Assembly (NCBI GenBank): GCA_039881145.1
Contig: JAYKKI010000052.1
Coordinates: forward strand, 12,242,001-12,306,000
Direction of reading: 5' to 3'
Source of the DNA: Druceiella hillmani
Lineage: Eukaryota; Arthropoda; Insecta; Lepidoptera; Hepialidae
Length of the DNA stretch: 64,000 bases
The notes under the pieces are model-generated. The model saw nothing but the letters and a program-made list of their open reading frames with translations. It searched no databases and was not told the origin of the DNA. The position numbers and the translations under genes are program-made. Shown piece after piece: positions 13,021 through 25,170 of this stretch. Each line of letters starts with the position of its first letter. The stretch's first letter is position 1.

Positions 13021-14182
13021 ACTACAAATAGGTCACTTTTAGACTTTAATCCGGACACGTGACAAATTTTCTTTTTAAGTTTGAAATTAGTTTTGTACTC
13101 CCTATTGGCGGCCAACAGGGCTTTGTACCTTTCCGGAAATGTCTTCATTCGTAAAATTGTAAGTAGACATAAATTTCTCATTTCTCAGTCAGGATAAGTA
13201 ATATAGCCATAAGTAAACTTTTTTGTTTCTTGCAGAAATAATGCTTTTCTTAAATTTACAGGAAAGAATTAAACTCTGGATAATATATTGTTAAATAGTT
13301 TTACATAAGAATAATAATAAATATGTAGCTTAACGTTTGCATTATATAGTAATGTACACTCTCTGTATGAAGTTTTCCTTTATATAAAGACCTCATCGGA
13401 GAATTTGTTCATTATGCTGTTATTATCTTAATCGTTTCGTATTAATAAATAAAAGTTATTTTTATTTATTTTATGTGGCAGTGCTGCTGAAAATAAAAAT
13501 ATTTTTAGAATTAGTTGTTGAATACTTATTACCCCTTTTTATATTTTTGGAAAGGTTGTATTATCAATTATTGTGCATTATTATCAACTTATGTGCAGTC
13601 GTATAGCTGTGTCAAGTCACATGAATCACACAAGTCAATGAAAATTTGAAAATATCGTGGAGATTCGGCCGAAACTACCCACGTTTGAATTACTTTTTTA
13701 CCATGTAAGAAATTGATATATCAAAATGTTTATAGTTTAAAAATTTACGAACATTATTTATAAAATTAAGTTATGAGTATTAGAAATGACTATAATTAGA
13801 AAATTCTGAAAAGGGAATTTACGGAAAGAAACGAAAATCAGGGAATTCAAAAATAATAATTTTTTTTGGATTTCTTCCAAAAACATATTTTATTTGAAGA
13901 AATAAATTTCTTGAGTTTGGTGTAAAAAAATTTAATTCTGGATATAAATCGTATACATTAAAAAAATATTTATAGTTTAAATACAAATATCTAACCAATC
14001 AGTTCTATTTATAAACACGCAGACATTACAGAATTTTAGGCAGCAATCGATTTTCAAAATTTTGCCGGTTTGCCAAAGATTAATAATACTGACACGAGAA
14101 ATTTGTGATAGTCTGCTTCAAATTTTTCTTAACGTACCTTAAATTTTGACAATAAAATATGCATGCTGATCGTGAAGCAAAT

Positions 14183-14184
<2 letters not shown>

Positions 14185-14231
<47 letters not shown>
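14185..14231. repeat. (AT)n microsatellite
   Basis: Alternating TA run of about 45 bases. Confidence 0.95.
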
Positions 14232-14235
<4 letters not shown>

Positions 14236-14566
14236 CGAAATTGGTCAATTTACGAGCCTCATATTAATACCACATTCATTAAAAATAGCTGTCATTTTAT
14301 GGAAAATGTACATGGCTGAAAAAGTTGGAAAATCATTGTATAAAATGTAGGTACAGTGAATGACGCCACTGCGTAATACTTACATAACGCAATTTCATAT
14401 TATTAGATTGTCATTGGAAATGATCCCACGGGTGCAGTATTATTTTGTTCTAAAACAATATAAATTTTTGGAAGAAATATTAGCTATGTAGGTTGGTTCA
14501 ACTGAATTGAATATTGTGAATAAATTTCAATCAAATTTAATTTAATAACATATTATAGACTTCATA

Positions 14567-14608
14567 AAACTAAAAGAGAAATACATGTATGTATTCCTCT
14601 TTTAGTTT
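14567..14608. repeat. Short imperfect hairpin
   Basis: AAACTAAAAGAG followed by AAATACAT is mirrored by ATGTATTC and CTCTTTTAGTTT with a one-base mismatch. It is probably an element relic. Confidence 0.55.
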
Positions 14609-14687
14609 AATCTTACACAAAATGGAGCAAAAATAAGAATAGTAAGCAGTGTTAAAAAAATGTGTCTTTAATCCGAAAACAAAGAAA

Positions 14688-14747
14688 ATGATTTTATTGT
14701 TATCGTCATTCTACGTCATGATTTTATTGTTATCGTCATTCTACGTC
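14688..14747. repeat. 30-bp perfect tandem duplication
   Basis: ATGATTTTATTG followed by TTATCGTCATTCTACGTC occurs twice back to back (14688-14717, 14718-14747) without change, so the duplication is recent. A 72-residue open frame spans it but has no recognisable domain. Confidence 0.9.
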
Positions 14748-15384
14748 AGTTATTTTACGACTAACGGTACCTTGATACTTCGTAAGTATGAAATTTCGTT
14801 AAAAGTAAAAATTAAAGAGCGGTATTTTATTACGCTAATTTTGTGCTTTTGTATTATACATGAATAATTACTTTAGTATTAACACCGTGCTGGCCGATTT
14901 ACATCCTTCTCCCCATACCTTGCTTCTTTCGTGCATTTCTACAATCCACAGTTGTCTACCATTCATTTGACGAAGATTTAGCTTAATTTTCTAAGTAACA
15001 TTTCCATTATCAGAATTTCGGAATCTTTAGAGACATGACGATTAAATAAAAAAGTCTTGTGTAATATTCATGTCAATAACTTCAGTATTTTTCTAATTAA
15101 ATTCATTGGTATAGATAGGAAGAAAAACAGATAATATTTTCTTTTAATATTTTATTTATTTTAGTAATCGAAACAGTCAACGGAAGAAGTATTTAAATGT
15201 TGAAAAGTTGAAAATCATAGATTTTCAGTTACTTTAGTTAAGATAGCTTTGAGTTAATTTAGCTGACAATGTACTTATAAATTTAGCACTAATTAAATCG
15301 CTAGTGTTTATGTGCTTAACATTTAATTGGTGACATCACTGTAAAGCAAATTGAATCATTCTCAGATACTCTGAAAGTGCCCGA

Positions 15385-15580
15385 AGATCAAGATTCTCTT
15401 AGTTTATTAGCGGAAAATATAACAGAAAAACAACATTGCAGCTTCTGCTCACACAGACTAGCAAAAAAATTATGTACAGGTGCTTCATATGTAATACATC
15501 AATATGTACAGATTATACACCTAAAATCTGCAAGGAATATTCTTTTCAAATGTTCAAGAAATATTTCTTTATACCTGATT
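15385..15580 (+). pseudogene. piggyBac-like transposase C-terminal cysteine-rich domain, relic
   Basis: One frame reads KQHCSFCSHRLAKK and the adjacent frame continues YRCFICNTSICTDYTPKICKEY (first residues from about 15469). Joined across a frameshift at a run of seven A, this gives the spacing CxxC...YxCxxCxxxIC...C typical of the piggyBac C-terminal cross-brace zinc finger. No catalytic DDD domain is recognisable upstream, so only the tail remains. Identity rests on cysteine spacing alone; another zinc-binding domain is possible. Confidence 0.45.
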
Positions 15581-15614
15581 ATAATTATAGCACATATTTT
15601 AATTATAAAAAATT

Positions 15615-15665
15615 ATTTACCGTTTAAATACAGAAATACCTAATTTCTGTATTTAAACGGTAAAT
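15615..15665. repeat. 23-bp perfect inverted repeat with 5-base loop
   Basis: ATTTACCGTTTAAATACAG followed by AAAT (15615-15637) and its exact reverse complement (15643-15665). It lies just after the piggyBac-like tail and might be a remnant of a transposon end, although it does not look like a known piggyBac terminus. Confidence 0.85.
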
Positions 15666-15950
15666 AAATTTTTCAGTGTAAATTTTAAATATATTTTAAA
15701 TCGAATTCGTAATTGTTTTATTCCGCAATTATCAATTATATATAATACTTGTACGGAAAATCCATATTCTTTCAAAGTATTATTATTTTTTTATTCTTGA
15801 ATTCTGAATAAAAATTTTTATAAGTCTGATTTTTCTCTGATATAATTCTTAGTCATTCAGTTATTTCTATATAATACTGTATGCCCTAAAAAGTCCATGT
15901 TAATTGATATCATAGACACTGAAATCTTTAGTGAAGTAAATGAATATATG

Positions 15951-16014
15951 TACACACACGCACACACACACACGCACGAGCGCACATACGCAAGCACGCA
16001 CGTACACACGCACG

Positions 16015-16047
<33 letters not shown>

Positions 16048-16063
16048 GTATATACACACACAC
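15951..16063. repeat. (CA)n with CGCA interruptions, compound microsatellite
   Basis: Alternating CA with regular CGCACG variants, ending in CACACGTA. It produces spurious Thr-His and Cys-Val reading frames on the two strands. Confidence 0.95.
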
Positions 16064-16069
16064 GTAATT

Positions 16070-16530
16070 ATGAGGCATTCGAACTTCTGTTCAGTTTACA
16101 ATTGGGTAATCGGCGGGTAAACCATAAATTACAAATGGAAGTATTTCGAAGTGAACTTAGAGGTCTTTTTCTTCATGAATGTCGTTTAGGCTGAAAAACC
16201 ACCGAAACATCACGCGATACATACACAAGAATGGATGATGGTATCCTCTTTTACGATACGGCTAAGCACTGGTTGCAAAGATTCAAAAAAGGGAATTTTG
16301 ACTTGTCGGATAAATCACCGTCGGTTTCGCTCTCGGTCTAATAATTAACGTGATAACAAATTTAAAGACGAAAGTCGTATCAAAATCGAACTTCATCGGT
16401 TTTTCAGTCAAAGGCCCAAATTCTATAAGGACGGAACTTTAACTCTGCCTGCGTGTTTGCGACAAGTGTTAGATACCGACAGTTCTTATATATTAACGAT
16501 TGATTTTATTGAATGTACGAAAATTTTAAG
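16070..16530 (+). pseudogene. mariner-family transposase relic, internally deleted
   Basis: The N-terminal helix-turn-helix region is readable: EVFRSELRGLFLHECRLG, then a stop, then KTTETSRDT, and AKHWLQRFKKGNFDLSDK, the typical mariner pattern ending before the SGRP linker. After a gap the C-terminal tail follows: FFSQRPKFYKDGTLTLPAC and LRQVLDTDSSYI. The whole catalytic DDD core (about 200 residues) is missing, so N and C ends are joined. Stops and frameshifts are present. It begins next to the (CA)n tract. No inverted terminal repeats were confirmed. Confidence 0.75.
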
Positions 16531-18807
16531 TTTGGATATAGAGATGACGGGTTTATAAGTTACCACCTAAATTTATTTAAATATATGTATCTGTTGAATG
16601 AAACAAAGCTAATTTCCATTTTCTTTTCCTTATGTGATGCTCTTCTCCATTCACATCTTCTATGCATTATGCAGACACTCATCTTTTCATGTTTAATTCA
16701 ATTTTTCACAAGGATTATTAACTTTAAGCTACTTTATTCCCAAGAACACGAACCTCATAAATACGGAAGAATAATAAATTGGATTAATCTCGTGTAACCG
16801 ATAACTAACTTATAATTTGTTAGTAATTCCAGCACACAAAATCTCAGTGAGTAGTGACGAATTTTAATTACGTTATCTATTTATTACTTTGAACGATAGA
16901 ATTAAAATATTACATTTTTATAAGAGTTTTTTTCCACTGATATAATTGTTTATCACGAAACTATATCAAATGGAATTGTCGCCGGCGTTAGTTTCATTAT
17001 CTCAATTATGATAGCGTCTACAAAATGTGTTTGATGTAAATACATGTGCCCCAAGGTAAGAAATACCGTCACATTTTGTTTACGCAACGGAAAAATGGCT
17101 GTATTTTATTTATTCTCTTTTGTTATTGTGCTTCTTATTGTTTTGTACACATATTTCACATGGACTTTCGTCTACTGGAAAAATCGTAATGTGCCATTCG
17201 AACTACCGACAGTGTTTGTAGGGAATATGACATTTGCCCTACGCGAGAGTCTGGCAACATACATGGAAAGGCTTTATAGGAAGTTTGAAGGTCACGATTA
17301 TTTCGGTATATGGTTGTTTCTTACGCTGATATTGATTATTCGTTCTCCAAAAATGGTCAAGGAAGTTTTGGTGAAAAATTTCCATTCTTTCACCAATCGT
17401 GCTATGGAAAATCATGAGAGCGATAGGCTGGGAACTAAATGTTTATCTATCGTTAGAGTAATTATTTTATATAGTTAATCTATAGTCGGAGAGATATATA
17501 TTACCTGAATAATTTTAATTTTTTGTAATTTTTCCATTAGTGTGAGAACCAAACTGTTGAGGTTCGAAAAATACAATTATGTTGATTATATTATTTCAGG
17601 CATAACTGGATCCAGAATATATTCTTTTATGAGAATATTTTGTTACGAATCGATTATTAACGATCTGTAAATCAGTAATCTCATATAAAACACAAAGTTG
17701 AAAAAAAAACAAATTTATTTGCAATATTTTAGAAAGTGTTGCAGTAAGGATAATTAGTCTGTTTCTAGAAATAGTTGTTTATTAATTCAAACTTTAAATT
17801 TCATTCAAATATATACATATATTTCAAATATATTTAACAGTTCACGTTTTAAATTTTTTAGCTTTGTAATCGATTTTTGTAAGTAAAAGCAGATGTTAAT
17901 TATATTTAATTCACTTTACATCGTTTAGGATGAACAATGGGCTCGGCTTCGTCAAAAGTTATTGCCAGTGTTCACTAAGGCCAAAATTCCTTATATTCTG
18001 ACAACAAGGATGCCTGCCATTTCTAAGGAATTTCAAGAACTCATAGATAAAAAATATGTTGACAAATCAAATGACAAATGACATCAAGGTGCGTTATCTG
18101 TTCAATGAAACTTTGTCGAATTAAAAAAAAAATAACTAGCGCGACTTAAATCATTAAGTTTCGGTAAACTATGCTTCGATAATTGTTTCTTCTATCATCA
18201 TTCGCTATTTTTAGCGATCAATTTCAGACACTATTTATGAAGTACTTGGTGGAAGTAATAACCGTTATTACATTCGGTATCAGAGCTAACTCGATGCAGG
18301 ACAACAAAGCGCCAATGCTCAAACTTGGGATGAGTTTCGTGAATTGAACATTTTTTTTAGAGTAATGGAAGTTACGACCATCTTTCTCTTTCCAGGGCTT
18401 GCTATGTTGTTCAGGTATTTTATTATTATTATTAGTATAGTTTTAACTAAAGCACAAACAATATTTCTTTTTGATAATCAGTAGACCCAATTCTTCTTTT
18501 CTCTTAGATCTACAATTATTATAATGGTTTTTTCTTCACAAACGACTAGCAAGTAGAATTTTATTATTTAATTTAGTTTATGCCCATATTATATCATATC
18601 ATAATCTAAAATTCGGATTCTCTTCTTTATTTTCTAGTTAGAACTGTCTTACTCAGTTTCTGTTTTAGAAATACAGTCGTATTAGAAATAAGGGAATTGT
18701 ATTTCCCTAATTCTAACTTTTTGGAGACGAAAGTAGAAAAATTATCAAAATTTCATTTTCTAGCGAATATAATTTTTCTTAATTTTACGAATACATTCTC
18801 GGTATTT

Positions 18808-19070
18808 TATCAATTAAATGAAACTACGTGATGTAGTATTATTTCTAATTTCTTTAAGTTCTTTACCACGACCTAGGTTTCGTTGTATTACAACATCTTC
18901 CATTGGAGATGTTGTAATACAACGAAATGTGTATTACAACATCTTCACTTGAAGATGTAATACAACGAAACCTAGGTCGTGGTAAAGAACTTAAAGAAAG
19001 TAGATATAAAACTGCAAATAATGCTACATTGAGAATAATAAATTTCTACAAAATTAACGCCAAATATATT
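18808..19070. mobile_element. Foldback MITE-like element in pseudogene intron 3 (copy 2)
   Basis: Long inverted repeat. The left arm runs AATTAAATGAAACTACGTGA ... CTTTACCACGACCTAGGTTT ... CGTTGTATTACAACATCTTC, and the right arm is GAAGATG...TAATACAACG followed by AAACCTAGGTCGTGGTAAAG and AACTTAAAGAAAGTAGA. The centre has an extra small inverted repeat. Same family as 349-560, with the same right flank. No coding capacity. Confidence 0.75.
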
Positions 19071-20385
19071 CAACATTCTCGATAGTTATGGGAGCGTTAT
19101 AGGCTATAGTTTATATTTTTAGGGATACTTAAATCAGAGTCTCAATATAAAGTTGCACAATAGCTATACTTTTATTAATTTGATAAGAATGTAAATTAGT
19201 TGGTTTTATTTTAGGAATGCTTTTTCTATTGTGAATAAATTTTTTTTATTCGCTGATTTTAAATTTCACTGATGATGAAGTGAATTTTGAAGAAAAGAGA
19301 TAGGAAGACAAAATATTATTTATTATCTCCATACGTTTTCGATACCGACATATAAACTAAAATTTATTTACAGAAGTGTATGATTTCTAAAATGTATGTA
19401 ATTATGGCACTAAAAATTATGCTACATTTCGAAACTAGATATAAATGACGTAATATATTGCTTTTATTATTATTTAGTTTATAATACATATATAGAGTAA
19501 CGTTACAGGTCAAAATTTTTTCACCAAAGAAAACAATGACTTCATATGGGTACTCTTCAGGAAAATTCGCTGCGCGCGAAGCAGAGAAACCTGATTTGAA
19601 AGCTCAACCTCGAGATTTAGTTGATGCTCTTGTTAAGATGAAAGAGTCCAGTTCCGGAAATGGTAATAGCTTCCTCGTTTCCGCTGAAAATTTAATGACT
19701 TTTAGCACAATTTTAAGTTAATAAAAGTTCAATTTAAAAAGGGCAATTTGTCATAAATTTAAATGTATCTATGTGCTACTAATTTGAACGATATAAATTA
19801 AAGTAAAATTTATAAAATATTTAGACACAGCAGATTTTGTTGTAAATTTTATAAGGGATTTTCGTTTTTATAAAAATGTCTTGGGAAAATTTTGTGTATT
19901 AATAGAGATTAAACAAATAAAATTTGACGTTTCTTTTCATTTTTCTTATTAGATTTCACCGAAGATGATATTGTGGCCCAAGCTGCAATTTTCTTCCTTG
20001 CCGGGTTTGAGACCACATCCATGGCTTTAACTTTCATGTGTTACGAACTGGCGTTTAATCAAGAATTTCAGGTGTATGCCATATAATTATTTAAATATTT
20101 ATGGTGTTATTAAGAAGGGATTCTTATTCATGTTATATTTTATTGCACAAAAATAATAAAAGATTGCTATTTTGATCGTGGGAGTATAATTGGAAAATTA
20201 TTTAGTTGAAAAGACTTTGTTTTAACAAGGAATATTTTTCTTAATCATATAAGGTTTACTTTCACTTTAAATTTTGTCGCATAATACTATAATGTGTCAT
20301 GTTTATCTATACCTCAGTTGGCATCGAACAAACTTTTATATTTATTATGTTTAATAAAGTATGGAAATATTACTTTAGCGGTACG

Positions 20386-20409
20386 ATATATATATATATA
20401 TATATATAT

Positions 20410-20466
<57 letters not shown>
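20386..20466. repeat. (AT)n microsatellite
   Basis: About 80 bases of alternating TA with a TGTATATTA break, in pseudogene intron 5. Confidence 0.96.
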
Positions 20467-20467
<1 letters not shown>

Positions 20468-20811
20468 ATAGAAAACCACGAAAGAAAAACAAGAGAGAAA
20501 CGCTAAAGGAATAGCTCTTGTTACGGCATCTTAGAATAATATTGAACATGAACTCCAAACCGCAAACAACAACATATCAAATCAAAGTTTATAAAAAACA
20601 CATGTCAAACCAATAGATCTCAGATACCGAAACGTACAAGAAGTGATAGAAGTAGTTACAAGCTTATATTTTTCTCTTGTTTTAATGTAATTATTTAATC
20701 AACAACGTTTATTAATATTCTATTAGGGAGAACAATATTTTAGTTGCTATTTGAAGAAATCCTTTTCATTTTGCAATACTCCTTTAAGCGTAAATTTTAA
20801 CATTAATTATA

Positions 20812-21215
20812 ACATATCTTTTAAAAAATCGACTTCAAAAAAGGTAGGTACTAAAAAGTAAAGAAATATTTAACTCAAAATAGGTACCTGCTTATTTGCA
20901 ATAAATAACTAAGTTACTTATTTTTAATGTCGGTGCCAGCACTACCGACGAACTGGCACAAATTGATAATTTAATTTAATTTATAATGTAAATTTAAAAC
21001 TTTAACCTCTAATATACTTACAATACTAAATAGATTAACAAAGGGTGCATTTATAATATAAAAAATTACATGTGCTTAGTGGATCGGTGCTGGCACCGAC
21101 ATCAAAAATAAGTAACTTAGTTATTTATTGCAAATAAGTAAGTACTTATATTGAGTTAAATATTTTTTCACTTTTTAGTACCTACTTTTTTGAAGTCAGT
21201 TTTTTAAAAGATATT
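20812..21215. mobile_element. MITE with roughly 130-bp terminal inverted repeats
   Basis: The left end ATATCTTTTAAAAAATCGAC, then TTCAAAAAAGGTAGGTAC, is mirrored by GTACCTACTTTTTTGAAGTC and AGTTTTTTAAAAGATAT at the right end. The arms continue inward through TAACTCAA, GCAAATAA, AACTAAGTTACTTATTTTT and GTCGGTGCCAGCA. The unpaired centre is about 140 bp. No ORF. Superfamily not determined. Confidence 0.85.
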
Positions 21216-21499
21216 TTATTTTGGAATTTTTAGTGATTAATATATTAACATTAATCATCATAATTATTTTCTTTCCCATAATATTGGATAATTATCAATA
21301 TCACGGGTAAAGCTAGTATATAGTTAATCGTGTCTTTGTCTGAAGTTGGTTATCAACGACACATAGAAATTAAGTGAGAGTAGTGGTTAATTGTTTCATA
21401 TCCGAAGTCCAATATCTGATTTTGTAAATTAAAAACTACCGGACGAGGAATTCCATTTTCCATATCTGAAATCTAAAATCAGATTTTGAAAAGAAATAA

Positions 21500-21860
21500 A
21501 TAAAGTAATACTTAACCAGTAGCGTATATAATGAATCACGATCGATTTGCTACCATCCACTAAGGGGTTACATTATTCATCTTCAGAACTTATTATCACA
21601 CCCTGACTAAGCTGGAGGTTCAGTTATTTTCCAAAGCAAAGACAACCAGTAGTAAATATCTTGAATTACGTTTCATTTACTAGCATACGATAATTCGATC
21701 ATTCGCTAAGGCGTTCCATTGTTCATATCAAAAATGTATCATCAGACCCTGACCTGGCAAACTACCCGTAGTAAATATCTTGAATCATAGTTGATTTACT
21801 GCCATTAGTTAAGGAGTTTCATCGTTCGTTCCCGGATCTTATCATCAGGTCAACATCATA
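21500..21860. repeat. Irregular tandem repeat in pseudogene intron 5
   Basis: Blocks such as ACCAGTAG(C/T)(G/A)TA or AGTAAATATCTTGAATCA, TTTACT(G/A), GCCAT, TAAGG.GTT(A/C)CAT and GTTCAT recur about every 120 bp (near 21515, 21640 and 21760). The copies are diverged. No coding content. Confidence 0.5.
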
Positions 21861-22034
21861 TTTATATGGAACCACAGATATATCACGCTCTTTTTCTTTA
21901 AAAAAAATAATTATCAAAGCCGTTCACTCAATAAAGAATTATCGCATAATATACATTAAAAAAAAGAGTCCGAAGAATTGAAAACCTCTATATAGTATTT
22001 TTGTGTGGACAGAATCGCAAAATTCGAATTTTCT

Positions 22035-22050
22035 TTATATATATATTATT

Positions 22051-22105
<55 letters not shown>

Positions 22106-22108
22106 TAT

Positions 22109-22151
<43 letters not shown>

Positions 22152-22174
22152 TATATGTTATTATATATATATAA
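22035..22174. repeat. (AT)n microsatellite, interrupted
   Basis: About 140 bases of TA repeats with TTATT, ACATA and TGTTA interruptions; it gives spurious Tyr-Ile frames. Confidence 0.96.
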
Positions 22175-24389
22175 AGAAAAATAACGAAAATATATTTGAC
22201 TTCTCTAATTTTTCACGGTATCTTGTAGTTTTGGTCAATGAAACGATTGAGTTTACAAGCATATAAGAGTTTCTCAAATCTAATCTATGTTTATGTATTT
22301 TATTTATCTATAGCTATCATAACGTAATCTTAAAAAAACATTATTCAAATTTCGTAAACACTCAATGGCCAGTATGTGGCATATTTGATAATATCTCTTA
22401 CGTACCTAAATAGATATTTACAAAAAAATAATCAGGCTTATCGCTTCTCCAGATAATCAAGTAAATAGGTTATTTGAAAAACTTTGACTTTAGTATTTAA
22501 TTATTCCCTACCGTTTTAATAAATTTTATTTTTCCTCAAAAGTAACTCGATATTACGAAGTAGAAATTATAAATAAGTTGATTTAAGCGATATATTACAC
22601 AAACAATGTTCTTCAGTAAAAAATTTAGAAAAAAAAAATAAAAACCATAATGTGAAGTAAAAAGCGAAATAAAAAAGTTAAAACAAATAATAATCTGGGA
22701 TTAAAAGTCCGGTTAGAAAAAATTTCCAACTCCTTCAATTCTTACAAATCAAAAAGCAAAGACTGAAAATAGAGATCGTCAAACACTTTCTCAGCTAATA
22801 CTATAGAGCTATTCATTCAGATATTGTGAAGCTATAAATTGTTATGGATATATCTACATCAATAGATTCTTATAGCTATTTTCTATCATAAATGTTAGAT
22901 TTGATGAGGATACTAGCACAGGTCTGATGATTATCGACTGCGTGTTATCACTTAGATTATTGCACACAAACTAGTTTGTAAAGGTGGGCTCATCTCTAAA
23001 GAAATTCTTTCAAGCTCATACTAAAGTGTATGAAAGTGGATAAAAAACGCGAAAATTATGTTATTCATTATTTATTTGGCTTTAATTCACACAGATTACG
23101 TACGAACCATTCTACCCTTATTTCTCCTTTTAATTTTTTGTTTATATTTTGTTAACGCCAATTTGGTAAGGTCACTTACGTTGAACCAGTTAAGAATGTG
23201 GCTTAAGTGCATGAGTATCAGAAAGCTTGAACACAAAGAAATTCTAAATAAATTGTCGATCCTGTCTTGGAAGATAGAGCTGAAAAGACATTCATAGCTT
23301 TAGCTGAGAGCCACGCGATACGCCGAATTCTTATAAAAATAGATAACGGTTGTCACTGCCTATCGTGCAAGATCTTTTGCTTAGTAGAGTTTGGAGATAA
23401 ATTGGTTACTGGATTAAACATTTACCCGACTTTCATTTTAGACTAACAAAATTGCAAAGACACGTCATACGCCTTGACTTTAAAAGGCTGTCATATTCAT
23501 AAATCGTTTGGAGTCACTTTTTATCTTCCTGTATATATGAGTAATGAATTAAATCCATAGTTAATATCTGATGTAACCAAGTAGATTCCGTTACAAAGAA
23601 TCTCAAAATGTTATGCATCTGGATTTATTGAGTTTCGAAGTAGGATTTCCAAAATCCTTAATTTTGGTGCATATTAACTTACTATCAGATCATCAAAACT
23701 TACTTATCACATCCAATGTACCTGGTACTTAAATTTTTTGCAATGTAGGTGGTGTTATATGTATCTGAACAAAACGAGAAAAATAAGAGAAGACGTATAG
23801 TGAAAGTTTCACAAAAGACCTGAAAATTGAGCACAAACTTACGTTTATTTTACTGGAATTATCATGTATTACGGAATTATCAACTTACGTTTATTTTACT
23901 GGAATTATCGTGGCATTCATAACTTTATTTTAATTTCTTCCAAATTAACCAAAACAATATACATTGAGAGTCTAATTGATCAAAGACCAACAAAATGCGA
24001 TGGTAGAATAAAAATAAATAATTCCAACCTAATTTTCAACTCAAAAATAGTTAGAAAAGTTGCAAGAAGACAGTGAGTTTTACATTTATATATTGACACG
24101 GTACGGATGCTAGACGCATCGCCATTGATAAAAGATTACTTATAAATTGAACATAAGTTTACATACAATAAATAATACAGGTTCGAGATTAAAGAATAAA
24201 GGTAAAGAATACAATTTTGATGAAGTTTAAAAATATAATTGAGAATAAAGTTCAAGTTTTGAAAATAAGATTTAACATCTTTTTATTTTTCACCGAACCA
24301 AAAAATGACTGCCGAGAACTTCATATATTTTTTCACCGGATTGTATTGTAGGGATTATCCTTACAGTTAATCCGTTTATCTGAGCAAGG

Positions 24390-25170
24390 GTTAGATTCAT
24401 ATTTATATTTAGTTCACATATCTTCAGTGAGAAGTAGATTAGAAGTCAGCTAATCTTGTTTGAGTCCACGCGAATCTACAGTTTGGTTGATGTGTCTAAA
24501 AGACGATCCTTCAATATTTGTACATGAGGCGATGTCATTACTTCTTATTTAAAGACGAAGTATTGAATTTAAAATCTATTTAAGATAGATTTATATTTAT
24601 GTTTAATTTACATGTCTTTAGTTAGAAGTAAATTAGAAGTCAGCTAATCATGTATGAGTCCACGCGAATCTACAGTTTGGTTGATGTGTCTAAAAGACGA
24701 TCCTCCAATATTTGTACATGAGGCGGTGTCGGTACTTCTTATTTAAAGACGAAGTATTGAATTTAAAATCTATTTGAGATAGATTTATATTTATATTTAA
24801 TTTACATGTCTTTAGTTAGAAGTAAATTAGAAGTCAGCTAATCATGTATGAGTCCACGCGAATCTACAGTTTGGTTGATGTGTCTAAAAGACGATCCTCC
24901 AATATTTGTACGTGAGGCGGTGTCGGTACTTCTTATTTAAAGACGAAGTATTGAATTTAAAATCTATTTGAGATAGATTTATATTTATATTTAGTTTACA
25001 TGTCATTAGTTAGAAGTAAATTAGAAGTCAGCTAATCTTGTATGAATCCACGCAAATCTACAGTTTGGTTGATCTGTCTAAAAGACGATCCTCCAATATT
25101 TGTACGTGAGGCGGTGTCGTTATTTCTTATTTCAGGACGAAGTATTTAATTTAAAATCTATTTGACATAT
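24390..25170. repeat. 194-bp tandem repeat, four copies
   Basis: The motif AGAAGTCAGCTAATC starts at 24441, 24635, 24829 and 25023, an exact 194-bp spacing. Each unit also contains TCCACGCGAATCTACAGTTT, GATGTGTCTAAAAGACGATC and GAGGCGGTGTCG, with point differences only. It ends about 60 bp before pseudogene exon 6. Confidence 0.93.

Noticed and set aside
15857..16078. Cys-Val and Thr-His rich ORFs on both strands
   Set aside because: Translation of the (CA)n microsatellite.
17044..17094. Upstream in-frame ATG adding 17 residues to the P450 pseudogene
   Set aside because: The ATG at 17095 aligns with the start of the intact paralogue and directly precedes the hydrophobic anchor.
23058..23297. 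79-residue ORF with a hydrophobic start, considered as a small secreted or membrane protein
   Set aside because: It lies in an intron of the pseudogene, shows no family signature, and hydrophobic frames are common in AT-rich DNA.
24390..25170. CRISPR array
   Set aside because: The repeats are contiguous 194-bp units without spacers, in eukaryotic intron DNA. The same applies to the 32-33 kb array.
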